From contig JAFXBF010000002.1 of assembly GCA_017516745.1 (NCBI GenBank), positions 124,001 through 188,000 of the forward strand: 64,000 nt of DNA, given 5' to 3'. Below the pieces are notes generated by a model, which was given only the letters and a program-made list of their open reading frames with translations, searched no databases and was not told where the DNA came from. The translations under genes were made by a program, and so were the position numbers. Every line of letters begins with the position of its first letter. The stretch's first letter is position 1. The DNA comes from Clostridia bacterium. GTDB taxonomy: Bacteria; Bacillota; Clostridia; Oscillospirales; Acutalibacteraceae. Shown one piece after another: positions 32,601-39,193 of this stretch.

Positions 32601-33182
32601 ATGCATTACTCTTACAGAATTGCACAACCCATAATAAAAAATCTGAATAGTGAAAAGAAAAGAAGTCAAGAAAAAGCAGATAAAAAATATATCAATACTA
32701 TTTTTAACAAGGTGTATGAATTATTAAAAACAGATGATGTGTTGAGTTTGTTTGTTGCCTCATGGTGCTTAGCTTGGTCGGGTTATAATGAAATTGATAT
32801 CATACCTACAAAACTTTATAGTTGTTTGTTTGAACGATTGATTGAGTTGTGGGAAAGTAATCTTGTTTACACAGAGTTGGAACGAACAGTATCCTGGGCA
32901 CTAAGAACTATAATAAGACCTAATATACAGATTAATAATATCAATTACGATAGGTTAGTAGAATGTATAGAAAGAAAGTATAATGAACCTCAAAATGAGT
33001 TTGATGCGGAAGTTTCCATAATGTTGGCTTTCCTAACTGGATATTGGAATGTTAAAGAAACTGTTAAAAAAATTCATCAATTAAGAAATAATAATTTTAG
33101 TGTTGATGAAAATTTGCGATTCTGGGAAGAGATTGCCAAAAATAATAAACTTTTCGATAAGGAACTCAAAAAGATAAAATAA
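29604..33182 (+). CDS. TIR + PD-(D/E)XK nuclease + NACHT STAND ATPase, putative antiphage protein
   Basis: 1192 aa. Residues 1-135 are a TIR_2 domain (DYFISYNKDNKAWAKWIGGTL) with the NADase-type box YCMKE (E76). Residues about 170-305 are an Mrr-like PD-(D/E)XK domain with GREID (D208) and ECK (E223, K225). A NACHT NTPase follows, with the lead-in FEGLP...ENIFVPL, Walker A AKPGGGKST (K475), Walker B VLLLIDGLDE (555-564) and sensor LLITSREAGF. About 350 helical C-terminal residues have no recognised repeats and may sense the trigger. STAND proteins with TIR or nuclease effectors act in phage defence, killing or arresting infected cells. GTG start; AAAGGAG lies 13 nt upstream. It has its own terminator, a standalone gene at the island end before the att copy. 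Confidence 0.9.
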   Translation: MEKKDYFISYNKDNKAWAKWIGGTLEENGYSVYLQAWDIMPGNDFIERMNDFLEYSKNYIAIYSQAFCNSEYCMKEFQTAFNAHINKEIDKFIPIRLENVKLGTLYKTTVYIDLFDLTEEKATKALLDGVGHTDNPRNKGKYPGKIDNEISFPGIIKNDSVNYRDILILEKDKNKKGDLFNRLVFDVFHALGFDEFQYNVQKTGREIDMVLKHRTENKVALVECKAQKEPIGGDEINKFVGVLDVEQKRYRFEGKRTVGYFVSKSGFKATAIEQENERARFNSDQEENIILLGTNEIIRELVLGNMICSLEEAIDVVKKDNDLCLCKDVDLIACEYGWIWVLYYSSCSTQKATHFAFVHADGKPLLNEIANNILKSDEYSLHFSNLSYIKSSVNKNLDKDAAKNAYFDYLEKELGEIQFEGLPTDKEAGSVKVQLENIFVPLGYYKNDDKNNKLTINDVLSSNKSAILAKPGGGKSTLIRRIALAYAYPSRRIKVDDGLPDNEWFPIYIRCRDLGEEANSGLLEIISSIVKRAEIRQYKDAFDSMVEDYLQNGNVLLLIDGLDEIANEMNRISFVNQLRTFVAIYPTTRLLITSREAGFRTVANTLSGYCDHYSIANLQEKQIRDLSLKWHQAILGDCEETKTESQKVCDIILSDDRIMSLAQNPLLLTTLLFVKRWVGYLPTKKCQLYEEMIKLLLVTWNAVAHEKLDMDETEPQLAYIAYRMTLQGKQKITKDKLAKYIIEARKELPELLGYTTLSPSQFIIQVEERSSLLIQLGLEENEKGKLVPSYEFSHLSFQEYLTAKAVVEGWRPNADKTDIKDVINEHLLQEHWKEVIPMIAVLSGRQSRVIIESFLQECEKLENDFKKGFISKHELRESIVPFHLVNCVASEVPISVDMLEKAINFIIKGKRNIDRIVRKNSGYSHDGSVYDIILKSKYGEKYSNIVNNKLFENFDKSYLYEYCDAWLRTNLRTNISLEDIEQHFNCSENKEYIKGSLLMMHYSYRIAQPIIKNLNSEKKRSQEKADKKYINTIFNKVYELLKTDDVLSLFVASWCLAWSGYNEIDIIPTKLYSCLFERLIELWESNLVYTELERTVSWALRTIIRPNIQINNINYDRLVECIERKYNEPQNEFDAEVSIMLAFLTGYWNVKETVKKIHQLRNNNFSVDENLRFWEEIAKNNKLFDKELKKIK

Positions 33183-33229
33183 AGCTTTCAATAATTATTT
33201 TTATATCATTTCTATGAAACAGATATTTC

Positions 33230-33263
33230 AAAAACTCCGAGCATATAAAATCTCGGAGTTTTT
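33230..33263 (+). terminator. Terminator of the TIR-nuclease-NACHT gene
   Basis: AAAAACTCCGAG and CTCGGAGTTTTT form a 12-bp stem, then TTGATT. The stem resembles that of the island terminator at 18116-18148. Confidence 0.8.
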
Positions 33264-33451
33264 GATTGTTATTAAAATAAATTTCAATGAGAATTAGGAT
33301 AATATAAGAATTATAGTTTACCAGTATACATGAAATTGTTCTCAATAAAAACCTTGGAAATGAAAAAGTTTTTCTATGTATATGAGCGAATTCTTTGGTG
33401 TGTTTTGTGACACTACATTATGAAAAAAGAGGGTGCGTTTTTGCGTGTATC

Positions 33452-33510
<59 letters not shown>

Positions 33511-33531
33511 AGGTACACAGAGCAAAGCTGT

Positions 33532-33574
33532 CAAAATCCGCTATTCTGCGTGGGTTTTGGCGGTTTTGTTTTTT
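33532..33574 (+). terminator. Terminator behind the tRNA-Ala remnant
   Basis: CAAAATCCGC and GCGGTTTTG form an imperfect stem followed by TTTTTT, probably the original terminator of the displaced tRNA end. Confidence 0.5.
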
Positions 33575-33629
33575 CTTTAAAAACTCTTGATTAATTCTAA
33601 ATATGCAAAAATAGCCTTAAAAATTCAAT

Positions 33630-33651
33630 AAAGTGTAACAAAAGTGTAACA
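33630..33651 (+). repeat. Tandem 11-mer AAAGTGTAACR near the integrase
   Basis: AAAGTGTAACA and AAAGTGTAACA in tandem, beside the att copy and the integrase gene. The same double unit recurs at 52018-52039. These are candidate arm-type binding sites of the integrase. Confidence 0.6.
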
Positions 33652-33664
33652 CAAAACAACGTAT

Positions 33665-33698
33665 AAAAGCCGCCTGAGAAGCAATTTTCTCGGCGGCG
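33665..33698 (-). terminator. Terminator of the integrase gene
   Basis: GCCGCC-GAGAA stem (33669-33697), with TTTT on the minus side and TTTTTTT on the plus side; it can act in both directions. Confidence 0.7.
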
Positions 33699-33703
33699 TT
33701 TTT

Positions 33704-34816
33704 TTATTTTTTCTCGGCTTTTGCTTTTTTAATCTGCGAAACAGCAAAAAGAATCATTTCATCGTCAATATGTGTGTAAACTTTTTCGGTAACATCAGCG
33801 GCAGGGGAGTGTCCGAGCAGCTTTTTTGTTACGAGTGGGTCAACGCCTTGCTTACGGCAGATTGTGGCGAAGGTGTGACGGGTGACGTGGGGCGTGAACG
33901 CTTCGCCTGTAGTTTGCTTTATTCCAAGCGCATCCAGGCAGGGTGAAAACATAAACTTTCGGAAATAATCGGATGTTACGGGTACGAGCTCGATGCGTCT
34001 GTTCTTACCTTTGCCGACAACATTCTCACGGCAAACCAGTTTCGGACCGTTGCGCCCGAGCAATTCATCAACATACGGCTGCACGTGCTCCGGCACAGGC
34101 ACAACTCTGTTTTTGCCGCTTTCGGTTTTGAGACCGCCTGTGAATGCTTTTGTTTCCGCATTGTAGTCTTGCGCTGTAAGGCTCAAAAATTCGCTTACAC
34201 GCCAACCTGTGTAACAGAGTATAACAATGAGCTTTGCAACCTTGTTGCCGCATTCTGCGGCGATTTCGAGCGTTTCTAACTGCTTTGCTGTGAATATCTC
34301 TTTTTCTTTCTTTTCTTCAGCAGGAAGCTGTATGAAATCTGCGTAATTCTTTTCTATGATATCATACTGCATAGCGTGTTTTTCGAGCATACTTGAAACG
34401 AGTTTGACGTTTCGCATTGTAGAGAGGGATTTGCCTTCGTCCGTCATTCGGTCGATTACTTCCTGGAAATGGCCGCTTCTGAGAGTTCGTATTTTCATAT
34501 TGTGCAGCTCATCCAGGTGCTTCCACGCTGCACGGTAGCAGTCGGCCGTGCTCTTGCTAATAGACTGATACGCTTTTTTGCTCCATTCGGTGTAGAGGTC
34601 TTCAAGAGTGAAGTTGAGCTTACTGCCCTTGAATTTGTTGTAATCGGCGAGCATCTGCAAGGCTTCATCCTCGGTCTTGGCCGAGCCGATTATTTCACGG
34701 CGGCGTTTACCGTCCGAACAACGCTTGAGCGGAGTGAACACAATAAACGGATTGGCACGGTTGCCGTCCTTGTACTCTCTGATAGAGCCGTAGCCGTTTG
34801 GAAATCTTTTCTTCAT
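33704..34816 (-). CDS. int: Phage tyrosine integrase
   Basis: 370 aa. The N-terminal AP2-like and SAM-like DNA-binding part (KKRFPNGYGSIREYKDG...) is followed by the catalytic domain with LCYTGWRVSEFL (Arg), PHVTRHTFATICRKQG (HxxR), LLGHSPAADVTEKVYTH (His and Tyr nucleophile). It inserts and excises the prophage by site-specific recombination. It sits 194 bp from the tRNA-Ala remnant, which is therefore the likely attL, and is transcribed toward it, as usual for Firmicutes Siphoviridae- and podovirus-like prophages. AAAGGAGG precedes the ATG. Confidence 0.95.
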   Translation of the reverse strand: MKKRFPNGYGSIREYKDGNRANPFIVFTPLKRCSDGKRRREIIGSAKTEDEALQMLADYNKFKGSKLNFTLEDLYTEWSKKAYQSISKSTADCYRAAWKHLDELHNMKIRTLRSGHFQEVIDRMTDEGKSLSTMRNVKLVSSMLEKHAMQYDIIEKNYADFIQLPAEEKKEKEIFTAKQLETLEIAAECGNKVAKLIVILCYTGWRVSEFLSLTAQDYNAETKAFTGGLKTESGKNRVVPVPEHVQPYVDELLGRNGPKLVCRENVVGKGKNRRIELVPVTSDYFRKFMFSPCLDALGIKQTTGEAFTPHVTRHTFATICRKQGVDPLVTKKLLGHSPAADVTEKVYTHIDDEMILFAVSQIKKAKAEKK

Positions 34817-34927
34817 AATTAAAAAATCCTCCTTTGGTAATGCTTGACTAATCCCAAAGAAGGCAGTATAATAAAAATACTGCTCCTTTGAAATATTGTT
34901 TTCCTTTCAATGTTTCGTTTTATTCTC

Positions 34928-34954
34928 TTTCTTTCCTTTAGAGAATTGTGCTTG
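34928..34954 (-). repeat. Phage motif CAAGCACAAT...AAAGGAAAGAAA, copy 1
   Basis: Minus strand CAAGCACAATTCTCTAAAGG then AAAGAAA. Two further copies on the plus strand lie at 36607-36631 and 36645-36671. The rest of the 34817-35006 gap holds a TCCTCGGTG/CACCGGGG hairpin with a T run on the plus side. Confidence 0.65.
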
Positions 34955-35006
34955 GGGTAGTGCTTATATCTCCTCGGTGCTGGTAACACCGGGGGGATTT
35001 TTTTGT

Positions 35007-35567
35007 TTAATAATCGGAACGTATAGGGAGTTGAAGGATATCTGCTATTTCGTTTCTGCAATTGAAAATAGGTGAGTAAGCATCGTATTCGAGGTCGTCG
35101 AAGTATATATCGCTTCCACCAAATTCGTTTCCGCCACCATAATCATAAGATAAAGAATCAATTTGAATCTGCAAATCCTTAACTATCTTTTTTAAATTCT
35201 GCTCTTCGGCGTTTATAACAACTTCATTTGAATATATATAACCGTTGTAATCGGAGCAGGCGTTAGCCCATATTTCAACTACATTCCTTGCTTCAAACAA
35301 AGAAATGTTTTTGTCTTGGAACTGGTCAACTGTATCAACAATAGCTTCTGCAGAACGTGATAAATCTTCATTGACATTTGTTGAAAATATTTTTTCGGGT
35401 AAATCCAAAATGTTAATTACAACCAAGAGGGCAATCAAAACTAAAATGGTGTTCGCAATTATCGTGTGCGTTTTCTCTTTGCATTTTTTTAATACTGCCG
35501 AACCAAGGATGAAGCCTAAACCACCTGTTACAACCATTTCTGTTAATAAATCATAAATAAATTTCAT
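35007..35567 (-). CDS. Prophage membrane protein of the lysogeny module
   Basis: 186 aa. Two N-terminal hydrophobic segments (MVVTGGLGFILGSAVL and IIANTILVLIALLVVINIL) are followed by a soluble acidic domain. Unrecognised. It sits between integrase and repressor on the same strand, so it is probably expressed in the lysogen. Membrane proteins in this position often act in superinfection exclusion, which is inference here. Confidence 0.7.
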   Translation of the reverse strand: MKFIYDLLTEMVVTGGLGFILGSAVLKKCKEKTHTIIANTILVLIALLVVINILDLPEKIFSTNVNEDLSRSAEAIVDTVDQFQDKNISLFEARNVVEIWANACSDYNGYIYSNEVVINAEEQNLKKIVKDLQIQIDSLSYDYGGGNEFGGSDIYFDDLEYDAYSPIFNCRNEIADILQLPIRSDY

Positions 35568-35582
35568 ATCGCTATAATGACC

Positions 35583-36215
35583 TCATTTTACTTTGCTCGC
35601 AAACCATACAGCTTTGCCGAGGATTCGCACGTCGTTTATTTGCTCATTTACATATACAAACGGTCTATATGCCGAGTTTTCAGGCTGTAATATAAGCTGA
35701 TTATCTTCTAAGTACACTCTCTTAAGAGTTGTTTCACCGTCAATCATAACTGCGGCAATTTCGCCGTTCTCGACCTTTGGTTGCATTTTGATGAAAACAA
35801 GGTCACCGTCATATATACGGGCGTTTATCATACTGTCACCCTTGCAGGTTAAAGAAAAATCGCAGTCTATAAAATCGGGTATGTTGTCGAAGCCTTCAAA
35901 ATTTTCCTCTGCCATTATAGGTTCTCCGCAGGCGATTGTGCCGAGACGGGGGACTCTTTTCATTTTAGGCATCGGCATAATACCAGGAATGGAGAAAATG
36001 TCTGTTTTTTCTTTATCTTCCCAGCCCATAAGGTATGCAGGAGAAACACCCAATGCCATTGCCAATGCTTCAATTTTGTCAGAAGGGATATTGGAAATTA
36101 CGCCAGTTTCGTATCTTTGTATGGTTTGTTTGCTTGTTCCAACCAACTTTGCTAATTCTTCTAATGTATATCCTTTTTTCAATCTTTGCTGTTTTATTTG
36201 TGTTCCGATACTCAA
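35583..36215 (-). CDS. CI/LexA-like prophage repressor with S24 peptidase domain
   Basis: 210 aa from a TTG start at 36215, chosen because GAGGTG lies 6 nt upstream (the GTG at 36224 belongs to that site). N-terminal HTH (IGTQIKQQRLKKGYTLEELAKLVGTSKQTIQRYETG). C-terminal S24 domain with cleavage region TIACGEP, catalytic GDSM (Ser) and TTLKRV (Lys). It should maintain lysogeny and self-cleave after DNA damage via RecA. Divergent from the Cro-like gene, with palindromes between. Confidence 0.92.
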   Translation of the reverse strand: MSIGTQIKQQRLKKGYTLEELAKLVGTSKQTIQRYETGVISNIPSDKIEALAMALGVSPAYLMGWEDKEKTDIFSIPGIMPMPKMKRVPRLGTIACGEPIMAEENFEGFDNIPDFIDCDFSLTCKGDSMINARIYDGDLVFIKMQPKVENGEIAAVMIDGETTLKRVYLEDNQLILQPENSAYRPFVYVNEQINDVRILGKAVWFASKVK

Positions 36216-36238
36216 TTTTATCACCTCGTTACATCAGC

Positions 36239-36266
36239 ATTATAACACAAGTTACGCAAAATGCAA
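36239..36266 (-). promoter_or_regulatory. Promoter of the repressor gene
   Basis: Minus-strand TTGCAT (36266-36261), a 16-bp spacer, TATAAT (36244-36239). GTTACGCAAAATGCAAC (36251-36267), an imperfect palindrome, lies across it as a likely operator. Confidence 0.55.
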
Positions 36267-36297
36267 CATATTTTTCACAATTTGTCAAAAAAATCAC

Positions 36298-36326
36298 TTG
36301 ACAAGCGACAGAAACGGGTGTATTAT
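36298..36326 (+). promoter_or_regulatory. Early lytic promoter
   Basis: TTGACA (36298-36303), a 17-bp spacer, extended TG-TATTAT (36321-36326). Confidence 0.7.
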
Positions 36327-36329
36327 GTA

Positions 36330-36346
36330 GTCACGCAGTAAGTGAC
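36330..36346 (+). promoter_or_regulatory. Operator for the phage repressor or Cro
   Basis: GTCACGCAGTAAGTGAC, a palindrome with 5-bp arms just after the early promoter. A near copy, GTCACGCAACAAGTGAC, lies inside the Cro-like gene at 36557-36573. Confidence 0.6.
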
Positions 36347-36358
36347 GGAGGTGATATA

Positions 36359-36598
36359 GTGATTAATTCAAAACTGCTGAGCGAAATCATTTTTAAACGA
36401 GATTTGTCACAACGTAAGGTTGCGCATCATCTTGGTATGACCGAAAAGACTTTCTACAGCAAAATGAAAAAGGGTATATTTGATAGTGACGAAATTGAAG
36501 AGATGATATCTTTTCTCGAGATTAAGGAGCCTATGCCTGTTTTTTTTCCAAACTCGGTCACGCAACAAGTGACAAATTCCGAAGAAATATTCTCTTAA
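36359..36598 (+). CDS. Cro-like helix-turn-helix protein
   Basis: 79 aa from GTG 36359 after GGAGGTG. LLSEIIFKRDLSQRKVAHHLGMTEKTFYSKMKKGIFDSDEIEEMISFL is a compact HTH of the phage DUF739/Cro type. It is the first gene of the lytic direction and probably competes with the repressor for the operators around it. One operator-like palindrome is embedded in its own 3' end. Confidence 0.82.
   Translation: MINSKLLSEIIFKRDLSQRKVAHHLGMTEKTFYSKMKKGIFDSDEIEEMISFLEIKEPMPVFFPNSVTQQVTNSEEIFS
36557..36573 (+). promoter_or_regulatory. Intragenic operator copy
   Basis: GTCACGCAACAAGTGAC, differing by two bases from the operator at 36330-36346, within the last codons of the Cro-like gene. Confidence 0.5.
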
Positions 36599-36606
36599 AA
36601 CATAAC

Positions 36607-36671
36607 CAAGCACAAAATTAAAGGAAAGAAATTTACTCATACCTCAAGCACAATTCTTTAAAGGAAAGAAA
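36607..36671 (+). repeat. Phage motif CAAGCACAA...AAAGGAAAGAAA, copies 2 and 3
   Basis: CAAGCACAAAATTAAAGGAA (36607-36626) and CAAGCACAATTCTTTAAAGG (36645-36664), each continuing AAGAAA. They lie between the Cro-like gene and the next gene; a third copy is inverted at 34928-34954 upstream of integrase. Confidence 0.65.
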
Positions 36672-36697
36672 AATAAAACTCTGAAAGGAGATTAAAA

Positions 36698-36991
36698 ATG
36701 AACAGACCTACAGATGAAGAAATTCTCAGCACAAACCGTGTAACAATCGCAACGGCTGCACGTTATCTCGGAATGGCTAACGAAACCGTAGCGGACGGGC
36801 TGCAGTTCGGAGCGTTTCCGTTCGGAACGGCGTATCAGAGACCGAGCGGCTCGTGGATATATGACATAAGGTCTCAGGCTCTTGTTGAATACAACCGCAG
36901 CGGAAGAATTAACGTTGAACAGATAGCGGAAACCGTGGCCGGTAAGGTGTTGGAGCTGCTTTCCAACAGGTTTTCGGGAGGTACGAAATGA
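36698..36991 (+). CDS. Phage DNA-binding protein, excisionase-like
   Basis: 97 aa. RVTIATAARYLGMANETVADGLQFGAFPFGTAYQRPSGSWIYDI is an MerR/excisionase-type winged-helix pattern. It may direct excision or act as an early regulator. GAAAGGAG precedes the ATG. Overlaps the next gene by 4 bp. Confidence 0.7.
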   Translation: MNRPTDEEILSTNRVTIATAARYLGMANETVADGLQFGAFPFGTAYQRPSGSWIYDIRSQALVEYNRSGRINVEQIAETVAGKVLELLSNRFSGGTK

Positions 36992-37227
36992 TGTTATTTA
37001 CGATTATTGAATTTCTGCTTGTCGTTGCCGTAACGTTGGCACTTATTTTTGAGGAGCAGCTTATAGCGTGGGAAGACAAGCACGTTCCGAAAGTAAGAAG
37101 TTTTTTTGCTTCGCTCGGTTATGCCTTCCTCGTGCAGCTTGAAAAGGTATTTGACCGTTTCGCCTGGGTGTGCGCTCAGATAATTCTTACATACAGAAAG
37201 AAGAGGGCACTGAAATGGCGTGGTTAA
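36988..37227 (+). CDS. Small phage membrane protein
   Basis: 79 aa. One N-terminal hydrophobic helix (LFTIIEFLLVVAVTLALIF), then an amphipathic, basic tail. Unrecognised early phage protein. Overlaps both neighbours, so it is part of one transcript. Confidence 0.7.
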   Translation: MMLFTIIEFLLVVAVTLALIFEEQLIAWEDKHVPKVRSFFASLGYAFLVQLEKVFDRFAWVCAQIILTYRKKRALKWRG

Positions 37228-37610
37228 GTGATAAGCAAATCTGCATTATGTACCGTGATTCCGCCAACCGTGAGGAACAGATAAAAATACTTTCCGAACT
37301 CACTTTGTATTCGGTTGAACGAATAGTGTCTATTCTTCGTGCAGGCGGTTATAAGGCGGAAGCACCTAAAATGCGATACAGCGACAGACCGCCGAGAAAA
37401 TGCAGCCGCCGTTGGACTGCGGAAGAGTATTTAAAGGTGTGGCGAATGTTCAATGAAGGCGCAAGCCTTTTGAGGATAGCGAAAGAGTGCGACAGGAGCA
37501 TGGGCGCAATCAGGGGAGCCTTGCGTGGCCTTCAACAGAGCCCCGGTTACTGCACAACCGATGATATGCGTACAGCGTTGCGCTTGTATGAACGGGAGGC
37601 GAACCGATGA
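37215..37610 (+). CDS. Phage protein with homeodomain-like HTH
   Basis: 131 aa from ATG 37215 (AGAAGAGGG upstream; a longer reading to 37170 lies inside the previous gene). The C-terminal half, RRWTAEEYLKVWRMFNEGASLLRIAKECDRSMGAIRGALRGL, looks like a Myb/GcrA-type helix-turn-helix. Likely a regulator; not identified further. Confidence 0.7.
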   Translation: MAWLSDKQICIMYRDSANREEQIKILSELTLYSVERIVSILRAGGYKAEAPKMRYSDRPPRKCSRRWTAEEYLKVWRMFNEGASLLRIAKECDRSMGAIRGALRGLQQSPGYCTTDDMRTALRLYEREANR

Positions 37611-37909
37611 AGTGTTTAGGAAACCCGAAAACAGCAGGGCGGTTAATAAGAAAAGAAGCCGATAGACAAGCAAAGGAAAAATCCGACGCAATGCTTGATA
37701 TATGCAATAACCTTTATACAGCTTGCAACGACCTTGTTCTGCTTGATAAATTTGGCTTTTCGCTTGAAGATGTCGAAAAATTCAATAACGACACACGATA
37801 TCTGTTCGATAGCATTAACCAAGGCTATATTGATTTTGACTGTATATTGGAAACGCTTGAGAAAGAATATGGGCTTACATTTGTTTTTAATAACAAGGAG
37901 AAGAAGTAA
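37607..37909 (+). CDS. Hypothetical early phage protein
   Basis: 100 aa, helical, soluble, with no recognised domain. It starts within the stop of the previous gene (ATGA) and ends at the start of the next, so it is translationally coupled. Confidence 0.65.
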   Translation: MKCLGNPKTAGRLIRKEADRQAKEKSDAMLDICNNLYTACNDLVLLDKFGFSLEDVEKFNNDTRYLFDSINQGYIDFDCILETLEKEYGLTFVFNNKEKK

Positions 37910-38166
37910 TGGCCGCTTCGTGGTATTCCGTTTTCGGAACGCAGGAAATAAAGGTCGTTAAGGAAACGGACAGCATCTACATACCGTTTAACAAATACGG
38001 CTTTATGATTGACATTAATCATCCAGTCGTAAATGAAGTGTATAGGGAATACAAAAAAGAAATCGGAGAGCTTTTGTTTCCTATAACCAACGAGCAACGG
38101 TTTGAATTTGAAAAACGGGTAATGAATGGCTATTATCCGCAACTTGAAAAATATTTAGCGAGGTAA
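37909..38166 (+). CDS. Hypothetical early phage protein
   Basis: 85 aa. AASWYSVFGTQEIKVVKETDSIYIPFNKYGFMIDINHPVVNEVY... Unrecognised. AAGGAGAAG ribosome site. The stop of the preceding gene overlaps its ATG. Confidence 0.65.
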   Translation: MAASWYSVFGTQEIKVVKETDSIYIPFNKYGFMIDINHPVVNEVYREYKKEIGELLFPITNEQRFEFEKRVMNGYYPQLEKYLAR

Positions 38167-38168
38167 AA

Positions 38169-38609
38169 ATGATGTTTATTTGCACAGATTGTCGCAGGCT
38201 CTATGATAATCAGCCTGTTTTTATTGAAGACGGGAGAAGCTATCCCGACCGCTGCTATTGCGGCGGAATAATCGAAGAAGCAAAACGCTGCCGTGTTTGC
38301 GGCGAATACACGACCGAGGATGATATTGTGGACGGCGTTTGTGAGGGCTGTCTTCACCTTGAAATGAAGGCGGACACGGTGGAACGGTTTATCGACCACT
38401 ACACTTTCACCGAGCGAACACACTTTCAGCTCAACCCCGTTATTGAACACGTGTTTACAGATGACGAGGTAAACGAAATCCTCTTGCGTGAAATCAAAGA
38501 AACTTTACGGCTGAAAAATATGATGCCGACACGCCTTGAAAACGCTATGAAGAGCGACCTGCAGGAAGATTGGGCGGCGTTTCTCGCAAAAACGAAAGGA
38601 GAATATTGA
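38169..38609 (+). CDS. Phage zinc-ribbon protein
   Basis: 146 aa. Three CxxC-type pairs in the first 60 residues (CTDCRRLYD, RCYCGG, CRVCGE, VCEGCLHL) suggest two zinc ribbons, followed by a helical acidic domain. No family name can be given. It precedes the recombination genes. Confidence 0.7.
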   Translation: MMFICTDCRRLYDNQPVFIEDGRSYPDRCYCGGIIEEAKRCRVCGEYTTEDDIVDGVCEGCLHLEMKADTVERFIDHYTFTERTHFQLNPVIEHVFTDDEVNEILLREIKETLRLKNMMPTRLENAMKSDLQEDWAAFLAKTKGEY

Positions 38610-38611
38610 AT

Positions 38612-39193
38612 ATGAGCACACCGCTTATTTACAAAAAAATCAGCGATATTATGGCGGATTGTCCCGCTATTTCTAAATCACAGAAGAATGCACAGCAAAA
38701 TTATATGTTCCGAGGTATCGACCTTGTTATGAACGTGCTTCAGCCGCTTTTTATCAAGCACCGTGTTTTTGCAGTTCCCGAGATACTCGAAGGCACCCGT
38801 GAGGAAAGAGCAACCAAGAGCGGCGGTAATCTGATTTATACCGTTTTGAAGGTAAAATACACCTTCTATGCCGAGGACGGCTCAAGCGTTTTCGCTGTAG
38901 TGCAAGGCGAAGGAATGGACAGCGCAGACAAATCAAGCAATAAAGCTATGAGTGTTGCTTATAAATACGCCTGCTTCCAGGTTCTTTGCATTCCCACGGA
39001 GGAAATGAAAGACCCCGAAGCCGAGACCCCCGAAATATCAAAGCCGAAGCCTACGGCGTGTAAGGACTGCGGAAACGAAATCAAGGCATTCGGCAAAAAA
39101 TCTGTTGCTGAAATGGTGCGATATACAACCGAAAAATACGGTGATGCACTTTGCGCTGACTGCGCAACTAAGAGAGCCGGTGCAGCACAATGA
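38612..39193 (+). CDS. ERF-family single-strand annealing protein
   Basis: 193 aa from ATG 38612 (AAAGGAG upstream). PLIYKKISDIMADCPAISKSQKNAQQNYMFRGIDLVMNVLQPLFIKH...GEGMDSADKSSNKAMSVAYKYACFQVLCIPTE is typical of ERF recombinases. The C-terminus carries a small zinc ribbon (CKDCG...CADC). It should anneal complementary single strands during phage recombination, together with the nuclease encoded by the next gene (4-bp overlap). Confidence 0.88.
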   Translation: MSTPLIYKKISDIMADCPAISKSQKNAQQNYMFRGIDLVMNVLQPLFIKHRVFAVPEILEGTREERATKSGGNLIYTVLKVKYTFYAEDGSSVFAVVQGEGMDSADKSSNKAMSVAYKYACFQVLCIPTEEMKDPEAETPEISKPKPTACKDCGNEIKAFGKKSVAEMVRYTTEKYGDALCADCATKRAGAAQ

